Source: Chloroflexota bacterium
GTDB taxonomy: Bacteria; Chloroflexota; Anaerolineae; Anaerolineales; Villigracilaceae
Assembly: GCA_016195815.1 (NCBI GenBank)
Contig: JACPYX010000019.1
Location: forward strand, 62,001 to 126,000
DNA length: 64,000 nt
Direction: 5' to 3'
Part shown: piece after piece, positions 50,355-58,523 of the stretch
Layout of the letters: each line of letters opens with the position of its first letter
How positions within the stretch are numbered: the stretch's first letter is position 1
The notes under the pieces: generated by a model
Databases searched by the model: none
What the model was told of the DNA's origin: nothing
What the model saw: the letters and a program-made list of their open reading frames with translations, nothing else
Made by a program: the position numbers and the translations under genes

Positions 50355-51708
50355 GCAACTCATGCAGACTGTGCGCGCCGCGCGCCTGATCTCGGCGTAT
50401 GGCCGTCTGCTGACTTTGGACGCGCTCCGTTCAACGCTGGATGAAGCCCGCGCCCGCCTCAAAGCAGACCCTCAAGCGGCCGCGCCCGAAAATGAATTTA
50501 TCTTGTCTGAATCCGAATCCCATCTTGCCGCGTGGACACAGCCGACTCTTCAACCGGTCATCAATGCCACGGGAGTCATCCTGCACACCAACCTCGGACG
50601 CGCGCCATTATCGAAAGCGACAATCGCGGCCATGTCCGAAGCCGCGCAGAATTATTCCAACCTTGAATTTGATTTGGAAACAGGCAAGCGCGGCTCGCGC
50701 TTGATCCATGCCGAAGATATTCTAAAAAAACTGCTGGGCGTTGCGGCGGCGGTTGTCGTCAATAACAATGCTTCCGCCGTTTTGCTGGTTCTCTCCGCTC
50801 TTGCATCGAAGAAGCGCGTCGTCATTGCGCGTTCGCAACTGATCGAGATCGGCGGCGGATTCCGCGTCCCCGATGTGATGAAGCAATCCGGCGCAAAACT
50901 GGTTGAAGTGGGCACAACCAATAAAGTGCGGCTCTCTGATTATAAAGATGAACTGGCGGACGCGGCGCTGGTCATGCACGCGCATCGCTCCAACTTCAAG
51001 ATGATCGGCTTCACCGAAGAGCCGGAACTGATAAAAATCGTTGACGTGGCCCACAAAGCGGGCGTGATTGTGGTTGATGACCTCGGCTCTGGCGCATTGC
51101 TCGACACGGCCAAATATGGCCTGGTCCATGAACCGACTGTACAGGAATCCCTCGCGGCTGGAGTTGACGTTATCTGTTTTTCCGGTGATAAATTGCTTGG
51201 CGGCCCGCAGGCGGGCATCATCGTCGGCAAGGCAGAGTTGATCGCCAAGATCAAAAAGCATCCGCTGGCGCGCGCTGTGCGAGCAGATAAAACTTGTTTG
51301 GCTGGAATCACGGCCACGCTTTTGCATTATCTCAAAGACGAAGCCGAGCGCGAAATCCCGATCTGGAAAATGATCTCGGCGCCGCTTGCCGAGGTCAAAG
51401 CCCGGGCGGAGAAATGGGCGCGTGAATTGGAAGCCGGTTCCGTGCCTGCACTGAGCCGTGTCGAAGTGTCCGCGAATGAAGCCACCGTCGGCGGCGGAAG
51501 CCTGCCCGGCGAATCATTTCCATCTTATGTTTTGTCATTAAGCGTGAAGAGTCCGGATAAATTCTTGAGGAGATTGCGCCAACAAAATCCGCCCGTCATT
51601 GCCCGAACCGGGAATGATAAAATCCTGTTCGACCCGCGCACTGTTTTTCTGGAGCAAGACCAATTACTACTCTCTGCTCTCCACTCTCTATTATCGGAGT
51701 TGAAATGA
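50323..51708 (+). CDS. selA: L-seryl-tRNA(Sec) selenium transferase
   Basis: SelA, 461 aa, a PLP enzyme that converts Ser-tRNA(Sec) to Sec-tRNA(Sec) with selenophosphate. Motifs: VINATGVILHTNLGRAPLS, NNNASAVLLVLSAL, GGGFRVPDVMKQSGAKLVEV, and the PLP lysine in CFSGDKLLGGPQAG. The N-terminal helical domain (LPSIEQLMQ) is present. Neither selB, selD nor tRNA-Sec lies in the window. The start overlaps the upstream gene, and the stop overlaps the M24 gene (ATGA). The last residues (LLLSALHSLLSEL) come from a heptamer-like repeat. Confidence 0.95.
   Translation: MNNLQTLPSIEQLMQTVRAARLISAYGRLLTLDALRSTLDEARARLKADPQAAAPENEFILSESESHLAAWTQPTLQPVINATGVILHTNLGRAPLSKATIAAMSEAAQNYSNLEFDLETGKRGSRLIHAEDILKKLLGVAAAVVVNNNASAVLLVLSALASKKRVVIARSQLIEIGGGFRVPDVMKQSGAKLVEVGTTNKVRLSDYKDELADAALVMHAHRSNFKMIGFTEEPELIKIVDVAHKAGVIVVDDLGSGALLDTAKYGLVHEPTVQESLAAGVDVICFSGDKLLGGPQAGIIVGKAELIAKIKKHPLARAVRADKTCLAGITATLLHYLKDEAEREIPIWKMISAPLAEVKARAEKWARELEAGSVPALSRVEVSANEATVGGGSLPGESFPSYVLSLSVKSPDKFLRRLRQQNPPVIARTGNDKILFDPRTVFLEQDQLLLSALHSLLSELK
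51668..51695. repeat. Heptamer-period repeat at the 3' end of selA
   Basis: TACTCTC-TGCTCTC-CACTCTC-TATTATC in a 7-bp register, encoding the C-terminal Leu/Ser-rich residues of SelA. Confidence 0.55.
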
Positions 51709-52925
51709 AATCAGATCTCGACGCCCTCATGCAATCTAAAAAACTGGATGCGATTGTGGTGCTCGGCAACGCCGAACACAACCCGCCCATGTATTACTTC
51801 ACCGGCGGCGGACACGTCAGCAACGCGGCTCTGTTCAAGAAACCCGGACAGGAAGCGGTCCTTTATTGCAACGCCATGGAGCGCGCCGAAGCCGCCAGGA
51901 GCGGGCTGAAAGTGATTCCACTGCGAACCGGCGCGGTGGATGTGTTGGTGAAAACGCCGAAGGATATTTTCATCGGGCAGGGCATCACATCGGGCCGCGT
52001 CGGTTTGTATGGCACGCTGGATGTCGGCGATCTGGTTGCGATGACCGGCGCGATCCGAAGCGCTTTGCCGGAGATCGAACTGGTCGGCGAACCAAAGGAA
52101 GATTCGATCTTCCTGCGTGCCATGGAAACAAAAGACAAAGCCGAAGTGGAACGCATCCGCAAGATGGGCAAAACTACGACCGAAGTCGTCGGTATGGTCG
52201 CGAAATATCTGATGAATTGCGAAGTGCGTGACGATGAAGTCTTGCTGAAAGAGAATGGCGCGCCGCTCACGATTGCAGATGTCAAAAGCAAAATCTCTTT
52301 ATGGCTGGCCGAGCGCGGCGCGGCGGATGTGGAAGGTTGCATCTTCGCCATTGGCAAGGACGCGGGTGTTCCGCATTCGGTTGGCACGCCGGAGGATTTG
52401 ATGCGCCTCGGTCAAACCATCGTCTTCGATATTTTCCCCGCCGAAGCGGGCGGCGGATATTTCTACGATTTCACACGCACGTGGAGCCTCGGCTATGCTA
52501 CGCCCGAAGCGCAGAAACTTTACAACGAAGTTCAGGATGTTTATAACAAAGTCGTTGATAACCTGGATTTGAATGTAGGCTTCAAGGAATATCAAAAACT
52601 GGTCTGCGATGAGTTCCACAAAAACGGACACAAGACTCCCATGCACACCGAGGGCGTGTTGGAGAACGGTTACGTCCATTCGCTCGGTCACGGCCTCGGC
52701 CTAAACGTCCACGAGCGGCCATGGAGTCGTCACAATGTCGCGGATGATAATATTTTGCGGCCCGGTGTGGTCATCACCATTGAGCCGGGATTGTATTATC
52801 CCGAAAAAGGCATGGGCGCGCGCATCGAAGATTCATATTATGTCCGCACGGATGGCAAGATGGAATTGCTGGCGGAATATCCGTATGATTTTGTCCTGCC
52901 GATGAAGAAGTGGAAAAAGAAGTAA
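51705..52925 (+). CDS. M24 family metallopeptidase (Xaa-Pro peptidase-like)
   Basis: A 406-aa pita-bread metalloenzyme of the M24B group. After an N-terminal creatinase-like domain (1-140), the dinuclear metal ligands are visible: Asp in VFDIFPAE and in FYDFTRTW, His in HSLGHGLGLNVHE, Glu in ITIEPGLYY and in GARIEDSYYV. It probably cleaves Xaa-Pro dipeptides or N-terminal Xaa-Pro bonds. Its start overlaps the selA stop by four bases, so it is translationally coupled. Confidence 0.92.
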   Translation: MKSDLDALMQSKKLDAIVVLGNAEHNPPMYYFTGGGHVSNAALFKKPGQEAVLYCNAMERAEAARSGLKVIPLRTGAVDVLVKTPKDIFIGQGITSGRVGLYGTLDVGDLVAMTGAIRSALPEIELVGEPKEDSIFLRAMETKDKAEVERIRKMGKTTTEVVGMVAKYLMNCEVRDDEVLLKENGAPLTIADVKSKISLWLAERGAADVEGCIFAIGKDAGVPHSVGTPEDLMRLGQTIVFDIFPAEAGGGYFYDFTRTWSLGYATPEAQKLYNEVQDVYNKVVDNLDLNVGFKEYQKLVCDEFHKNGHKTPMHTEGVLENGYVHSLGHGLGLNVHERPWSRHNVADDNILRPGVVITIEPGLYYPEKGMGARIEDSYYVRTDGKMELLAEYPYDFVLPMKKWKKK

Positions 52926-52965
52926 CCCGCTTCTTTCCCCGACTTTTCAGCGGCTTCCGTTTCAA

Positions 52966-53772
52966 ATGATTCATCTCAAATCCCTCAGCGTTCGCGAATT
53001 CAACGAGCGGGATGCCGCTGCCTTTCCATTTTATTTGGATGTGGTCAAGTCTCTGCGCGAGATCGAATTCTCCTCGCCGGTGACTTTCTTCGTCGGCGAA
53101 AACGGATCCGGCAAATCCACGCTCATGGAAACATTGGCCTGCGCTGTCAACTCGGTCACGGTCGGAAGCGAAAGCGTCAAGACAGATAAAACCCTGGCGG
53201 CGGTCAGAAAACTTTCAATGTATTTTCGCTTGTCATGGCAAAAGCGCACGCATAAAGGCTTCTTTCTGCGGGCCGAAGATTTTTTCGGTTATGCCAAAAA
53301 GATGCGGCAGACTCAGGAAGAACTTCAACAGGAATTGGATAATGTCGAAAGTGAATATCAAGGCCGCTCTAAATTAGCCGCCGACCTGGCGCGTATGCCT
53401 TATGCAAATGAACTCGGCGCGATCCAGCGCCGCTACGGCGATGGGCTTGACACCCACTCGCATGGCGAAAGTTTTATGGCCTTGTTCCAAACGCGTTTCG
53501 TGCCGAATGGTTTATACCTGCTCGACGAACCCGAAGCCGCTTTGTCTCCGACCCGCCAGTTGACTTTCATCGCGGCGCTAAAACAAATGGTGGAACAGAA
53601 TTCGCAATTCATCATTGCCACGCACTCGCCGATCATTCTGGCTTTTCCTGAAGCAACCATTTTGAGTTTTGACGGCGGCAAGATCCGCGCAGTAAAATAT
53701 GAACAGCTTGAACACGTCAACCTGACCAGGGATTTCCTGGCATCACCTGATTCCTTCCTTCGGCATTTATAA
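52966..53772 (+). CDS. AAA family ATPase (ABC-type, COG3910-like)
   Basis: A 268-aa ABC-class soluble ATPase. Walker A is VGENGSGKSTLME near 42-50; the signature is HSHGESFMALF; Walker B is LYLLDEPEAALSP; the H-loop is IIATHSP. There is no membrane domain. A short coiled region (MRQTQEELQQELDNVESEY) interrupts the domain. Such stand-alone ATPases are common and may serve DNA repair or defence; no partner gene (for example a nuclease) adjoins it here, so the role is open. Confidence 0.9.
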   Translation: MIHLKSLSVREFNERDAAAFPFYLDVVKSLREIEFSSPVTFFVGENGSGKSTLMETLACAVNSVTVGSESVKTDKTLAAVRKLSMYFRLSWQKRTHKGFFLRAEDFFGYAKKMRQTQEELQQELDNVESEYQGRSKLAADLARMPYANELGAIQRRYGDGLDTHSHGESFMALFQTRFVPNGLYLLDEPEAALSPTRQLTFIAALKQMVEQNSQFIIATHSPIILAFPEATILSFDGGKIRAVKYEQLEHVNLTRDFLASPDSFLRHL

Positions 53773-53785
53773 CTGGTAATAGACC

Positions 53786-56674
53786 ATGTATCTCTTCTCT
53801 GAATTTCAAGTTTTTCCTTTTTTTATTTTGATGGTCCTCTGGGCGGTTGGGGGCTGGTTGATCTCCGCCCGCTTATTCGACCTGAAACCGGTCGAGCGCC
53901 ACCTGGTTGGATTCAGTCTCGGCCTGATTCTGAGCAACTGGCTGTCCAATCTTTTGACGCGCATCCTGCCAATGCCCTTTGCTTTCTGGGCTTCCGCCTT
54001 GATTGTCCTTGGGGGAGGCATCCTGCTCGCCTGGCCCATGCGAAAAGATCTGCGCTTAATGCTGTCCTTTAGTTGGGGTCAATGGCTGGCTTTTGCTCTT
54101 CTGGCTTTTTTCTTTACCCTCATCAATCGCGGCCTTGCGATGCTCGATGATTATGCACATTTACCGCTCGTATCCATTATGGGAGCGGGTAATATTCCGC
54201 CTCAATTTCCGTTGGATCGGAATATCAACTTTGGCTATCATTACTTCCTGCTTCTGTTGGGCGCACAATATATGCGGGTGGCAGGTGCCGCACCCTGGGT
54301 CGCGCTGGATTTGGCGCGCGGCCTGACGATGACTCTGTTTTTTCTGCTGGCGGGCTTATTGGCCTACTGGATCACTGACCAGCCTATGGCGCAAGTGTGG
54401 GGAACTTTTTTTGCAGCATTGGCTGGCGGTTCTCGCTGGCTTCTATTGCTCTTGCCGCCGTCTATTGTGAGCGCTATCTCAGCCAGCCTGCATTTATTGG
54501 GCTCGACCGGGCAAAACGGCGCCACTCTCGCAAGCTTGATTAATGGTCCGTGGCTCATTGACGGATCGGGCCCGGTTCCATTCCCCTTTGCCTTTGTCAG
54601 CGGAATCAATAATCCGAGCAACATGGCGCTTTCTGGGACTGGGTTATTCCCGTTTCTTATCGTCGTGACGCTGGTCTTAACTGCGCCGCGCATCCGGCAT
54701 CGCCTGGCCTGGCTCATCATTAGTATTCTATTGGCTGCCTTGCCGCTTGCCAACGAAGTCGTTTTTGGCATGTTGGGTTTTGGGCTGGGGCTTGCCATCC
54801 TCTTTTGGTCAATACGAAACCGGTCGCTTCGCTTTCCGCCATCGTTGAGAAACTGGATTTTGGTTTTCGTCGTGAGTGGATTCGTCGCCGCTTTTCAAGG
54901 CGGGATGTTGACCGAAATCGCTCGAGGCTTGCTCTTCAAAAATCCGGCAGCCCAGTCTTCCTATTACGATGTGGGCTTTCGTTTGGTCTGGCCGCCGACG
55001 ATTGTTTCGGCTCATTTGGGAAGCCTTTCCTTGATCCAGCCTCTTCAGCTTTTGATGGCCCTGTTGGAAATTGGCCCGGTCTTTCTGGTCTTTCCGCTTC
55101 TTCTTGTTAGAGGCTGGAAACAGCTATCAGGCGAAAATTGGCTTGAAGCAGGCGTGTTGTTTTCCGGCCTCGTCAGTTTTGCCGCGTTCTTTATTGAGTA
55201 CTCTGGTACGGGCGGTGTGCGAGAGACCGTCCGGTTGTCCGGGTATTTCCTGATGCCGGCAACGATCTACGCCGTACCATTGGTATGGCTATATATTCAG
55301 AAAAAGCGCCAGGCATTCCATATCCTTGCACTTACAGGCGCACTGATAACCGTTTTGAGCGGCATAGTGCTGTTGTCTGTTCAGCTCTATGCAATGTCCA
55401 AACCGGTCGTGTCGTATTACATGAATGATCTGGACGCAAAGGCATACCAGAAATACTGGAATCGCCTTCCTTCAAACGCAATGGTATTCGATCCCGATTC
55501 GGGACGCGCTGTGACCATCTTCGGGCGTTACACCAATACCAGCGACTCATGGTATAGCGACAAACCGGAATATACGGCGCTGGTGCAAGCGCCCGATCCG
55601 TATGCTGTTCGCGCCGCGGGATATGATTATATGTACTACAATTATTTTTACTGGCTGGCGAATAAAAAATTCCTCGCCATCGAAACCTCCTGCGATGAGA
55701 CCGCCTGCGCGATTCTCGAAAACGGACGCGCCTTACTCGGCTCTACGGTCGCCTCGCAAATGGATATTCACGCGCGCTACGGCGGTGTCTTTCCTGAAGT
55801 CGCTTCGCGCCAGCATGTGCTTTCGATCATCCCGGTGGTTGAAGAGACGCTTTCAAAGGCGCACCTCACATTGAATGATATTGATGCCATCGCGGTGACG
55901 CGCGGCCCGGGACTGGCCGGTTCGCTTGTCGTCGGAATGAATGCCGCAAAAGGCCTGGCCCTCGGCACGGGACTTCCGCTCATTGGTGTCAATCATCTTG
56001 AAGGACATCTTTATTCTGCATGGGTTCACATCGCAGGTGAGTCTATTCCCGAAGAGCCGCAGTTTCCATTGATGGCCTTGCTCGTTTCCGGCGGACACAG
56101 CGAACTTAACCTGATGACCGATCATTTGACATATAAACGCCTCGGCTCCACACTGGACGACGCGGCGGGTGAGGCCTTCGACAAAGTCGCGCGTCTGCTG
56201 GGACTCCCGTACCCGGGCGGCCCGTCCGTTCAGCGTGCCGCGGAAGACGGCGACCCGATGCGTTTCAACTTTCCGCGCGCCTGGCTCGAAGGAACGTGGA
56301 ACTTTTCATTTAGCGGAATCAAAACCGCCGTCCTGCGCGAGTCGAAGGAGTATCAAACTAAAGGACGGTCAATGCCGGTGCCTGATCTGGCCGCGTCATT
56401 CCAGGCCGCGGTCGTGGATGTTTTATTCAACAAGACCATGCGCGCCGCACGCGAATTTGGCGCGAAAGAAATCATTGTGGCTGGCGGCGTTTCGGCCAAC
56501 CGCGTTTTGCGCCAGACTTTTCAGAATCAAAAGGAATTCAAAGTCCATATTCCCCCGCTATGGCTTTGTACCGACAACGCCGCCATGATTGGCGCGGCAG
56601 GTTATTATCGCCTTGCGTTGGGCCACACATCTCAGTTGGATATGGATGTTCAGCCAACCTGGCCGCTTTCATAA
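53786..56674 (+). CDS. tsaD: Membrane protein - TsaD fusion (tRNA t6A transferase subunit)
   Basis: A 962-aa frame joining two unrelated parts. Residues 1-540 hold about 12-13 membrane helices of a GT-C-like polytopic protein and 540-625 a soluble tail (YAVRAAGYDYMYYNYFYW). Residues 629-962 are a complete TsaD: FLAIETSCDETACAIL, SRQHVLSIIP, HLEGHLYSAW (metal His pair) and TDNAAMIGAAG. TsaD acts with TsaB/TsaE in the cytoplasm to make t6A37 on ANN-reading tRNAs. The junction has no stop and no usual start codon for TsaD. The ATG at 55631 (residue 616) is the closest in-frame internal start, without a good ribosome-binding site. tsaC is nearby. Confidence 0.85.
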   Translation: MYLFSEFQVFPFFILMVLWAVGGWLISARLFDLKPVERHLVGFSLGLILSNWLSNLLTRILPMPFAFWASALIVLGGGILLAWPMRKDLRLMLSFSWGQWLAFALLAFFFTLINRGLAMLDDYAHLPLVSIMGAGNIPPQFPLDRNINFGYHYFLLLLGAQYMRVAGAAPWVALDLARGLTMTLFFLLAGLLAYWITDQPMAQVWGTFFAALAGGSRWLLLLLPPSIVSAISASLHLLGSTGQNGATLASLINGPWLIDGSGPVPFPFAFVSGINNPSNMALSGTGLFPFLIVVTLVLTAPRIRHRLAWLIISILLAALPLANEVVFGMLGFGLGLAILFWSIRNRSLRFPPSLRNWILVFVVSGFVAAFQGGMLTEIARGLLFKNPAAQSSYYDVGFRLVWPPTIVSAHLGSLSLIQPLQLLMALLEIGPVFLVFPLLLVRGWKQLSGENWLEAGVLFSGLVSFAAFFIEYSGTGGVRETVRLSGYFLMPATIYAVPLVWLYIQKKRQAFHILALTGALITVLSGIVLLSVQLYAMSKPVVSYYMNDLDAKAYQKYWNRLPSNAMVFDPDSGRAVTIFGRYTNTSDSWYSDKPEYTALVQAPDPYAVRAAGYDYMYYNYFYWLANKKFLAIETSCDETACAILENGRALLGSTVASQMDIHARYGGVFPEVASRQHVLSIIPVVEETLSKAHLTLNDIDAIAVTRGPGLAGSLVVGMNAAKGLALGTGLPLIGVNHLEGHLYSAWVHIAGESIPEEPQFPLMALLVSGGHSELNLMTDHLTYKRLGSTLDDAAGEAFDKVARLLGLPYPGGPSVQRAAEDGDPMRFNFPRAWLEGTWNFSFSGIKTAVLRESKEYQTKGRSMPVPDLAASFQAAVVDVLFNKTMRAAREFGAKEIIVAGGVSANRVLRQTFQNQKEFKVHIPPLWLCTDNAAMIGAAGYYRLALGHTSQLDMDVQPTWPLS

Positions 56675-56709
56675 CTGCTCGGATTGAGGCTTAGCCCCAA
56701 TCCGAGCAG
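56675..56709. other. Strong stem-loop after the tsaD stop
   Basis: CTGCTCGGATTG (56675-56686) and CAATCCGAGCAG (56698-56709) are a perfect 12-bp stem whose loop closes further with GGC/GCC. It starts right after the tsaD stop, but no U-tract follows on the plus strand, so it is a 3'-end hairpin or Rho-type end rather than a classic terminator. Confidence 0.6.
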
Positions 56710-56713
56710 TGTT

Positions 56714-56776
56714 AAAAAAACCAAACCGCGTTTTGGGTCGGCCCTGACCCTTGCGCGGTTTGTTGAGGAGAATGCA
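56714..56776 (-). ncRNA. Candidate small RNA 1 (anti-Shine-Dalgarno motif plus terminator)
   Basis: Minus-strand unit of about 63 nt. It starts about 7 nt after TATAAT (56788-56783). The 5' part carries GCATTCTCCTC, with CTCCTC at 56770-56765 complementary to a GAGGAG ribosome-binding site. It ends in a two-tier hairpin: outer CAAACCGCG/CGCGGTTTG, inner GGGTC/GACCC, then GG and seven T. It lies between tsaD and tsaC with no ORF of note. A related unit follows at 56874-56930. No Rfam family is recognised by eye. Confidence 0.6.
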
Positions 56777-56782
56777 CTTTTT

Positions 56783-56824
56783 ATTATATCCCTTGACCTG
56801 AATACAGCCTGAATAAGGATTAAG
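56783..56824 (-). promoter_or_regulatory. Promoter block of candidate small RNA 1
   Basis: A 42-bp block from CTTAA to TATAAT, alignable without gaps to 56937-56978. Shared positions include CTTAA, TTCAG(G/C)CTG centred in the -35 zone and G(G/C)ATATAAT. CAGSCTG is palindromic and could be an operator. Confidence 0.5.
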
Positions 56825-56873
56825 AATTATATGAGAGGTTTTTGCTCGAAAGAGTTGAGCGGGTCTTGTTATT

Positions 56874-56930
56874 AAACGAAAACCGCCTCAGGATTTGCCC
56901 CTTCCTGCGCGGCTTTCAGAGGAGAATGCA
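56874..56930 (-). ncRNA. Candidate small RNA 2 (paralogue of unit 1)
   Basis: Second minus-strand unit. TATAAT at 56942-56937; GCATTCTCCTC again, with CTCCTC at 56924-56919. The distance from the -10 box to this motif is 13 bases in both units. The hairpin GCCGC-GCAGGA / UCCUGA-GGCGGU then TTTTCGTTT is present but with different loop and stem sequence from unit 1. Stem divergence with a kept 5' seed is what paired regulatory RNAs show. Confidence 0.55.
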
Positions 56931-56936
56931 TTTGTA

Positions 56937-56978
56937 ATTATATGCAGGTATTTAAAAGCAGGCTGAAATGCGCTTAAG
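56937..56978 (-). promoter_or_regulatory. Promoter block of candidate small RNA 2
   Basis: CTTAAG..TTTCAGCCTG..GCATATAAT on the minus strand, the same 42-bp layout as unit 1. It overlaps the last bases of tsaC (stop TAA at 56976-56974). Confidence 0.5.
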
Positions 56979-57588
56979 CGGCGGCTAAGAGTTGTTCCAA
57001 TGAAATTGGCCCTGCACGCAAAACAATGGGCTGCCTGCCTGTGCAATCTGCCAGTGTGGATGGAATTCCGCCGGGAGCGCGGCCTCCATCAATGATTAGC
57101 GCGATACGCCCGCCGAGCTGTGCCTGGACTTCGTCTGCTGTGGCTGGACTGGGTCGGCCTGAGATGTTGGCGGATGTAACTGCCATCGGTCCGGCGGCTT
57201 GCAGTAAAGCGCGCGCAACAGGATGATCGGGTACGCGCACGCCGACGGTGTCGGTGGCAGAAACGGTTTCGGGGAGAGTTGGTAGTTTGGGGACGATCAG
57301 AGTCAAAGGTCCCGGCCAGAAGCGGGCGGCTAATCGCCGCGCCATGTCTGGAACGTTCGAGGCGATTTTGTCGAGGCCGCGCGCATCGCCGATTAGAATC
57401 GGAATTGCTTTTTCTATCGGGCGATCCTTTGCGGTATAAATTGATTCGACAGCTTTGCCATCGAAGGCAAGCGCGCCGAGGCCGTACACTGTGTCGGTCG
57501 GAAATGCCACCAGACCGCCGGCGCTCAATATTTCAAGTGCAAGTTGAATGGCGTTTTGTGATTTGGCAGAAATGACTTGTGTCTTCAT
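56974..57588 (-). CDS. tsaC: L-threonylcarbamoyladenylate synthase
   Basis: TsaC/YrdC/Sua5-type, 204 aa. It makes threonylcarbamoyl-AMP from Thr, bicarbonate and ATP for t6A synthesis with TsaD. Conserved blocks: GGLVAFPTDTVYGLGALA, KDRPIEKAIPILIGD, FWPGPLTLIVPK, VGVRVPDHPVARALLQAAGPMAVTSANISG. It lacks the extra Sua5 C-terminal domain. I chose the ATG at 57588, which overlaps the prmC stop (ATGA); a longer frame extends into prmC and is not supported. Confidence 0.95.
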   Translation of the reverse strand: MKTQVISAKSQNAIQLALEILSAGGLVAFPTDTVYGLGALAFDGKAVESIYTAKDRPIEKAIPILIGDARGLDKIASNVPDMARRLAARFWPGPLTLIVPKLPTLPETVSATDTVGVRVPDHPVARALLQAAGPMAVTSANISGRPSPATADEVQAQLGGRIALIIDGGRAPGGIPSTLADCTGRQPIVLRAGPISLEQLLAAA

Positions 57589-58427
57589 TCCGACGATAAT
57601 TGAATTTCCAATAAACGATCTCGCCCGGTCAAGTCTTGATGCAAGCGAATCTCGGCCCGGCTGAATGTGTCGTATGCCAGCGAGAGCGCAGATGCGCCAA
57701 GCGAGGCTTCGATCTCGAGCAACATGCGTCCGCCGGGCGCGAGCCAATCGGGTGCGAGTTTGAATAATATTCGGAAGGGATCGAGTCCGTCTGCGCCGCC
57801 GTCCAGGGCGAGGGTCGGTTCGCGGCCATAGATTGGAAGACTGTGTAATTTCCCGGTGGGGATGTAGGGCAGATTGGCGCAGATGAGATCGAGATGTTTC
57901 TCGATGTGAACGGGCAGGATGTCGCATTCGACAAAATCTATTTTATGCGCGGCCTGATATTTCAGCGCGTTGCGGCGCGCGACTTCCAAAGCAGCGCGTG
58001 AAAGATCGGTAGCGAGGATGCGCGCATCGGGGATATGGACGGCGATGGAAACCGCAATGCAGCCGGATCCGGTGCCGATATCGGCGATGGTGCGGCGTTC
58101 GGGTGAGGCCTGCAACCACACAATGGCTTTTTCCACCAGCAGTTCAGTTTCGGGGCGCGGAATCAGAACATCGGGCGTGACGATAAGATCGAGATCGAAG
58201 AAACCCCAATGGCCGAGGATGTAGGGGAGTGCAATCCCGGCTTCGAGACGCGCGACGGCTGTTTCAACGGCGGCCAGTTGATGGTCGGTCAGAGGCGTTT
58301 CGGGGTGGGCGAGGATCCATGTGCGCGGCTTGTCCAGAATGTGCGCGAGCAGGACTTGCGCGTCCAGTTGAGGCCAGTCGCTTTTGATGCGCGGGAGGAT
58401 CGCTTCAAGAAGATCGGCAACATTCAT
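57585..58427 (-). CDS. prmC: Peptide chain release factor N5-glutamine methyltransferase
   Basis: PrmC/HemK, 280 aa, which methylates the Gln of the GGQ motif of release factors using SAM. Motif I is IADIGTGSGCIAVSIA; the substrate Gln-binding motif reads ANLPYIP, a variant of the usual NPPY; the preceding RPETELLVE is typical. I chose the ATG at 58427 over a TTG two codons upstream. Its target gene prfA lies directly upstream across a terminator, and tsaC is coupled downstream. Confidence 0.95.
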   Translation of the reverse strand: MNVADLLEAILPRIKSDWPQLDAQVLLAHILDKPRTWILAHPETPLTDHQLAAVETAVARLEAGIALPYILGHWGFFDLDLIVTPDVLIPRPETELLVEKAIVWLQASPERRTIADIGTGSGCIAVSIAVHIPDARILATDLSRAALEVARRNALKYQAAHKIDFVECDILPVHIEKHLDLICANLPYIPTGKLHSLPIYGREPTLALDGGADGLDPFRILFKLAPDWLAPGGRMLLEIEASLGASALSLAYDTFSRAEIRLHQDLTGRDRLLEIQLSSE

Positions 58428-58459
58428 GGTCAACGATTTGCTTTATCGTTTTAGCGAAT

Positions 58460-58498
58460 AAAAAAACGTAAAACGCAACGGCAGTTACATTTTACGTT
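58460..58498 (-). terminator. Terminator between prfA and prmC
   Basis: On the minus strand AACGTAAAA..TAAC - TGCC - GTTGCGTTTTACGTT followed by TTTTT. The stem has a small bulge. It lies 25 bp after the prfA stop, so prmC-tsaC may have their own promoter or depend on readthrough. Confidence 0.75.
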
Positions 58499-58523
58499 GG
58501 CTTCATTTTGTTTTTTGAACAGA

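Noticed and set aside
50323-51708. In-frame UGA selenocysteine codons near selA
   Set aside because: I saw no gene with a convincing in-frame TGA inside a conserved Cys position or a SECIS-like hairpin after it in this window; this was by eye only.
56761-56800. Small plus-strand ORF after GAGGAG (MHFLLYPLT) in the tsaD-tsaC gap
   Set aside because: In the second copy of the unit the same position gives ATG CAT TTG TAA, so the frame is not conserved, whereas the minus-strand promoter and terminator features are.
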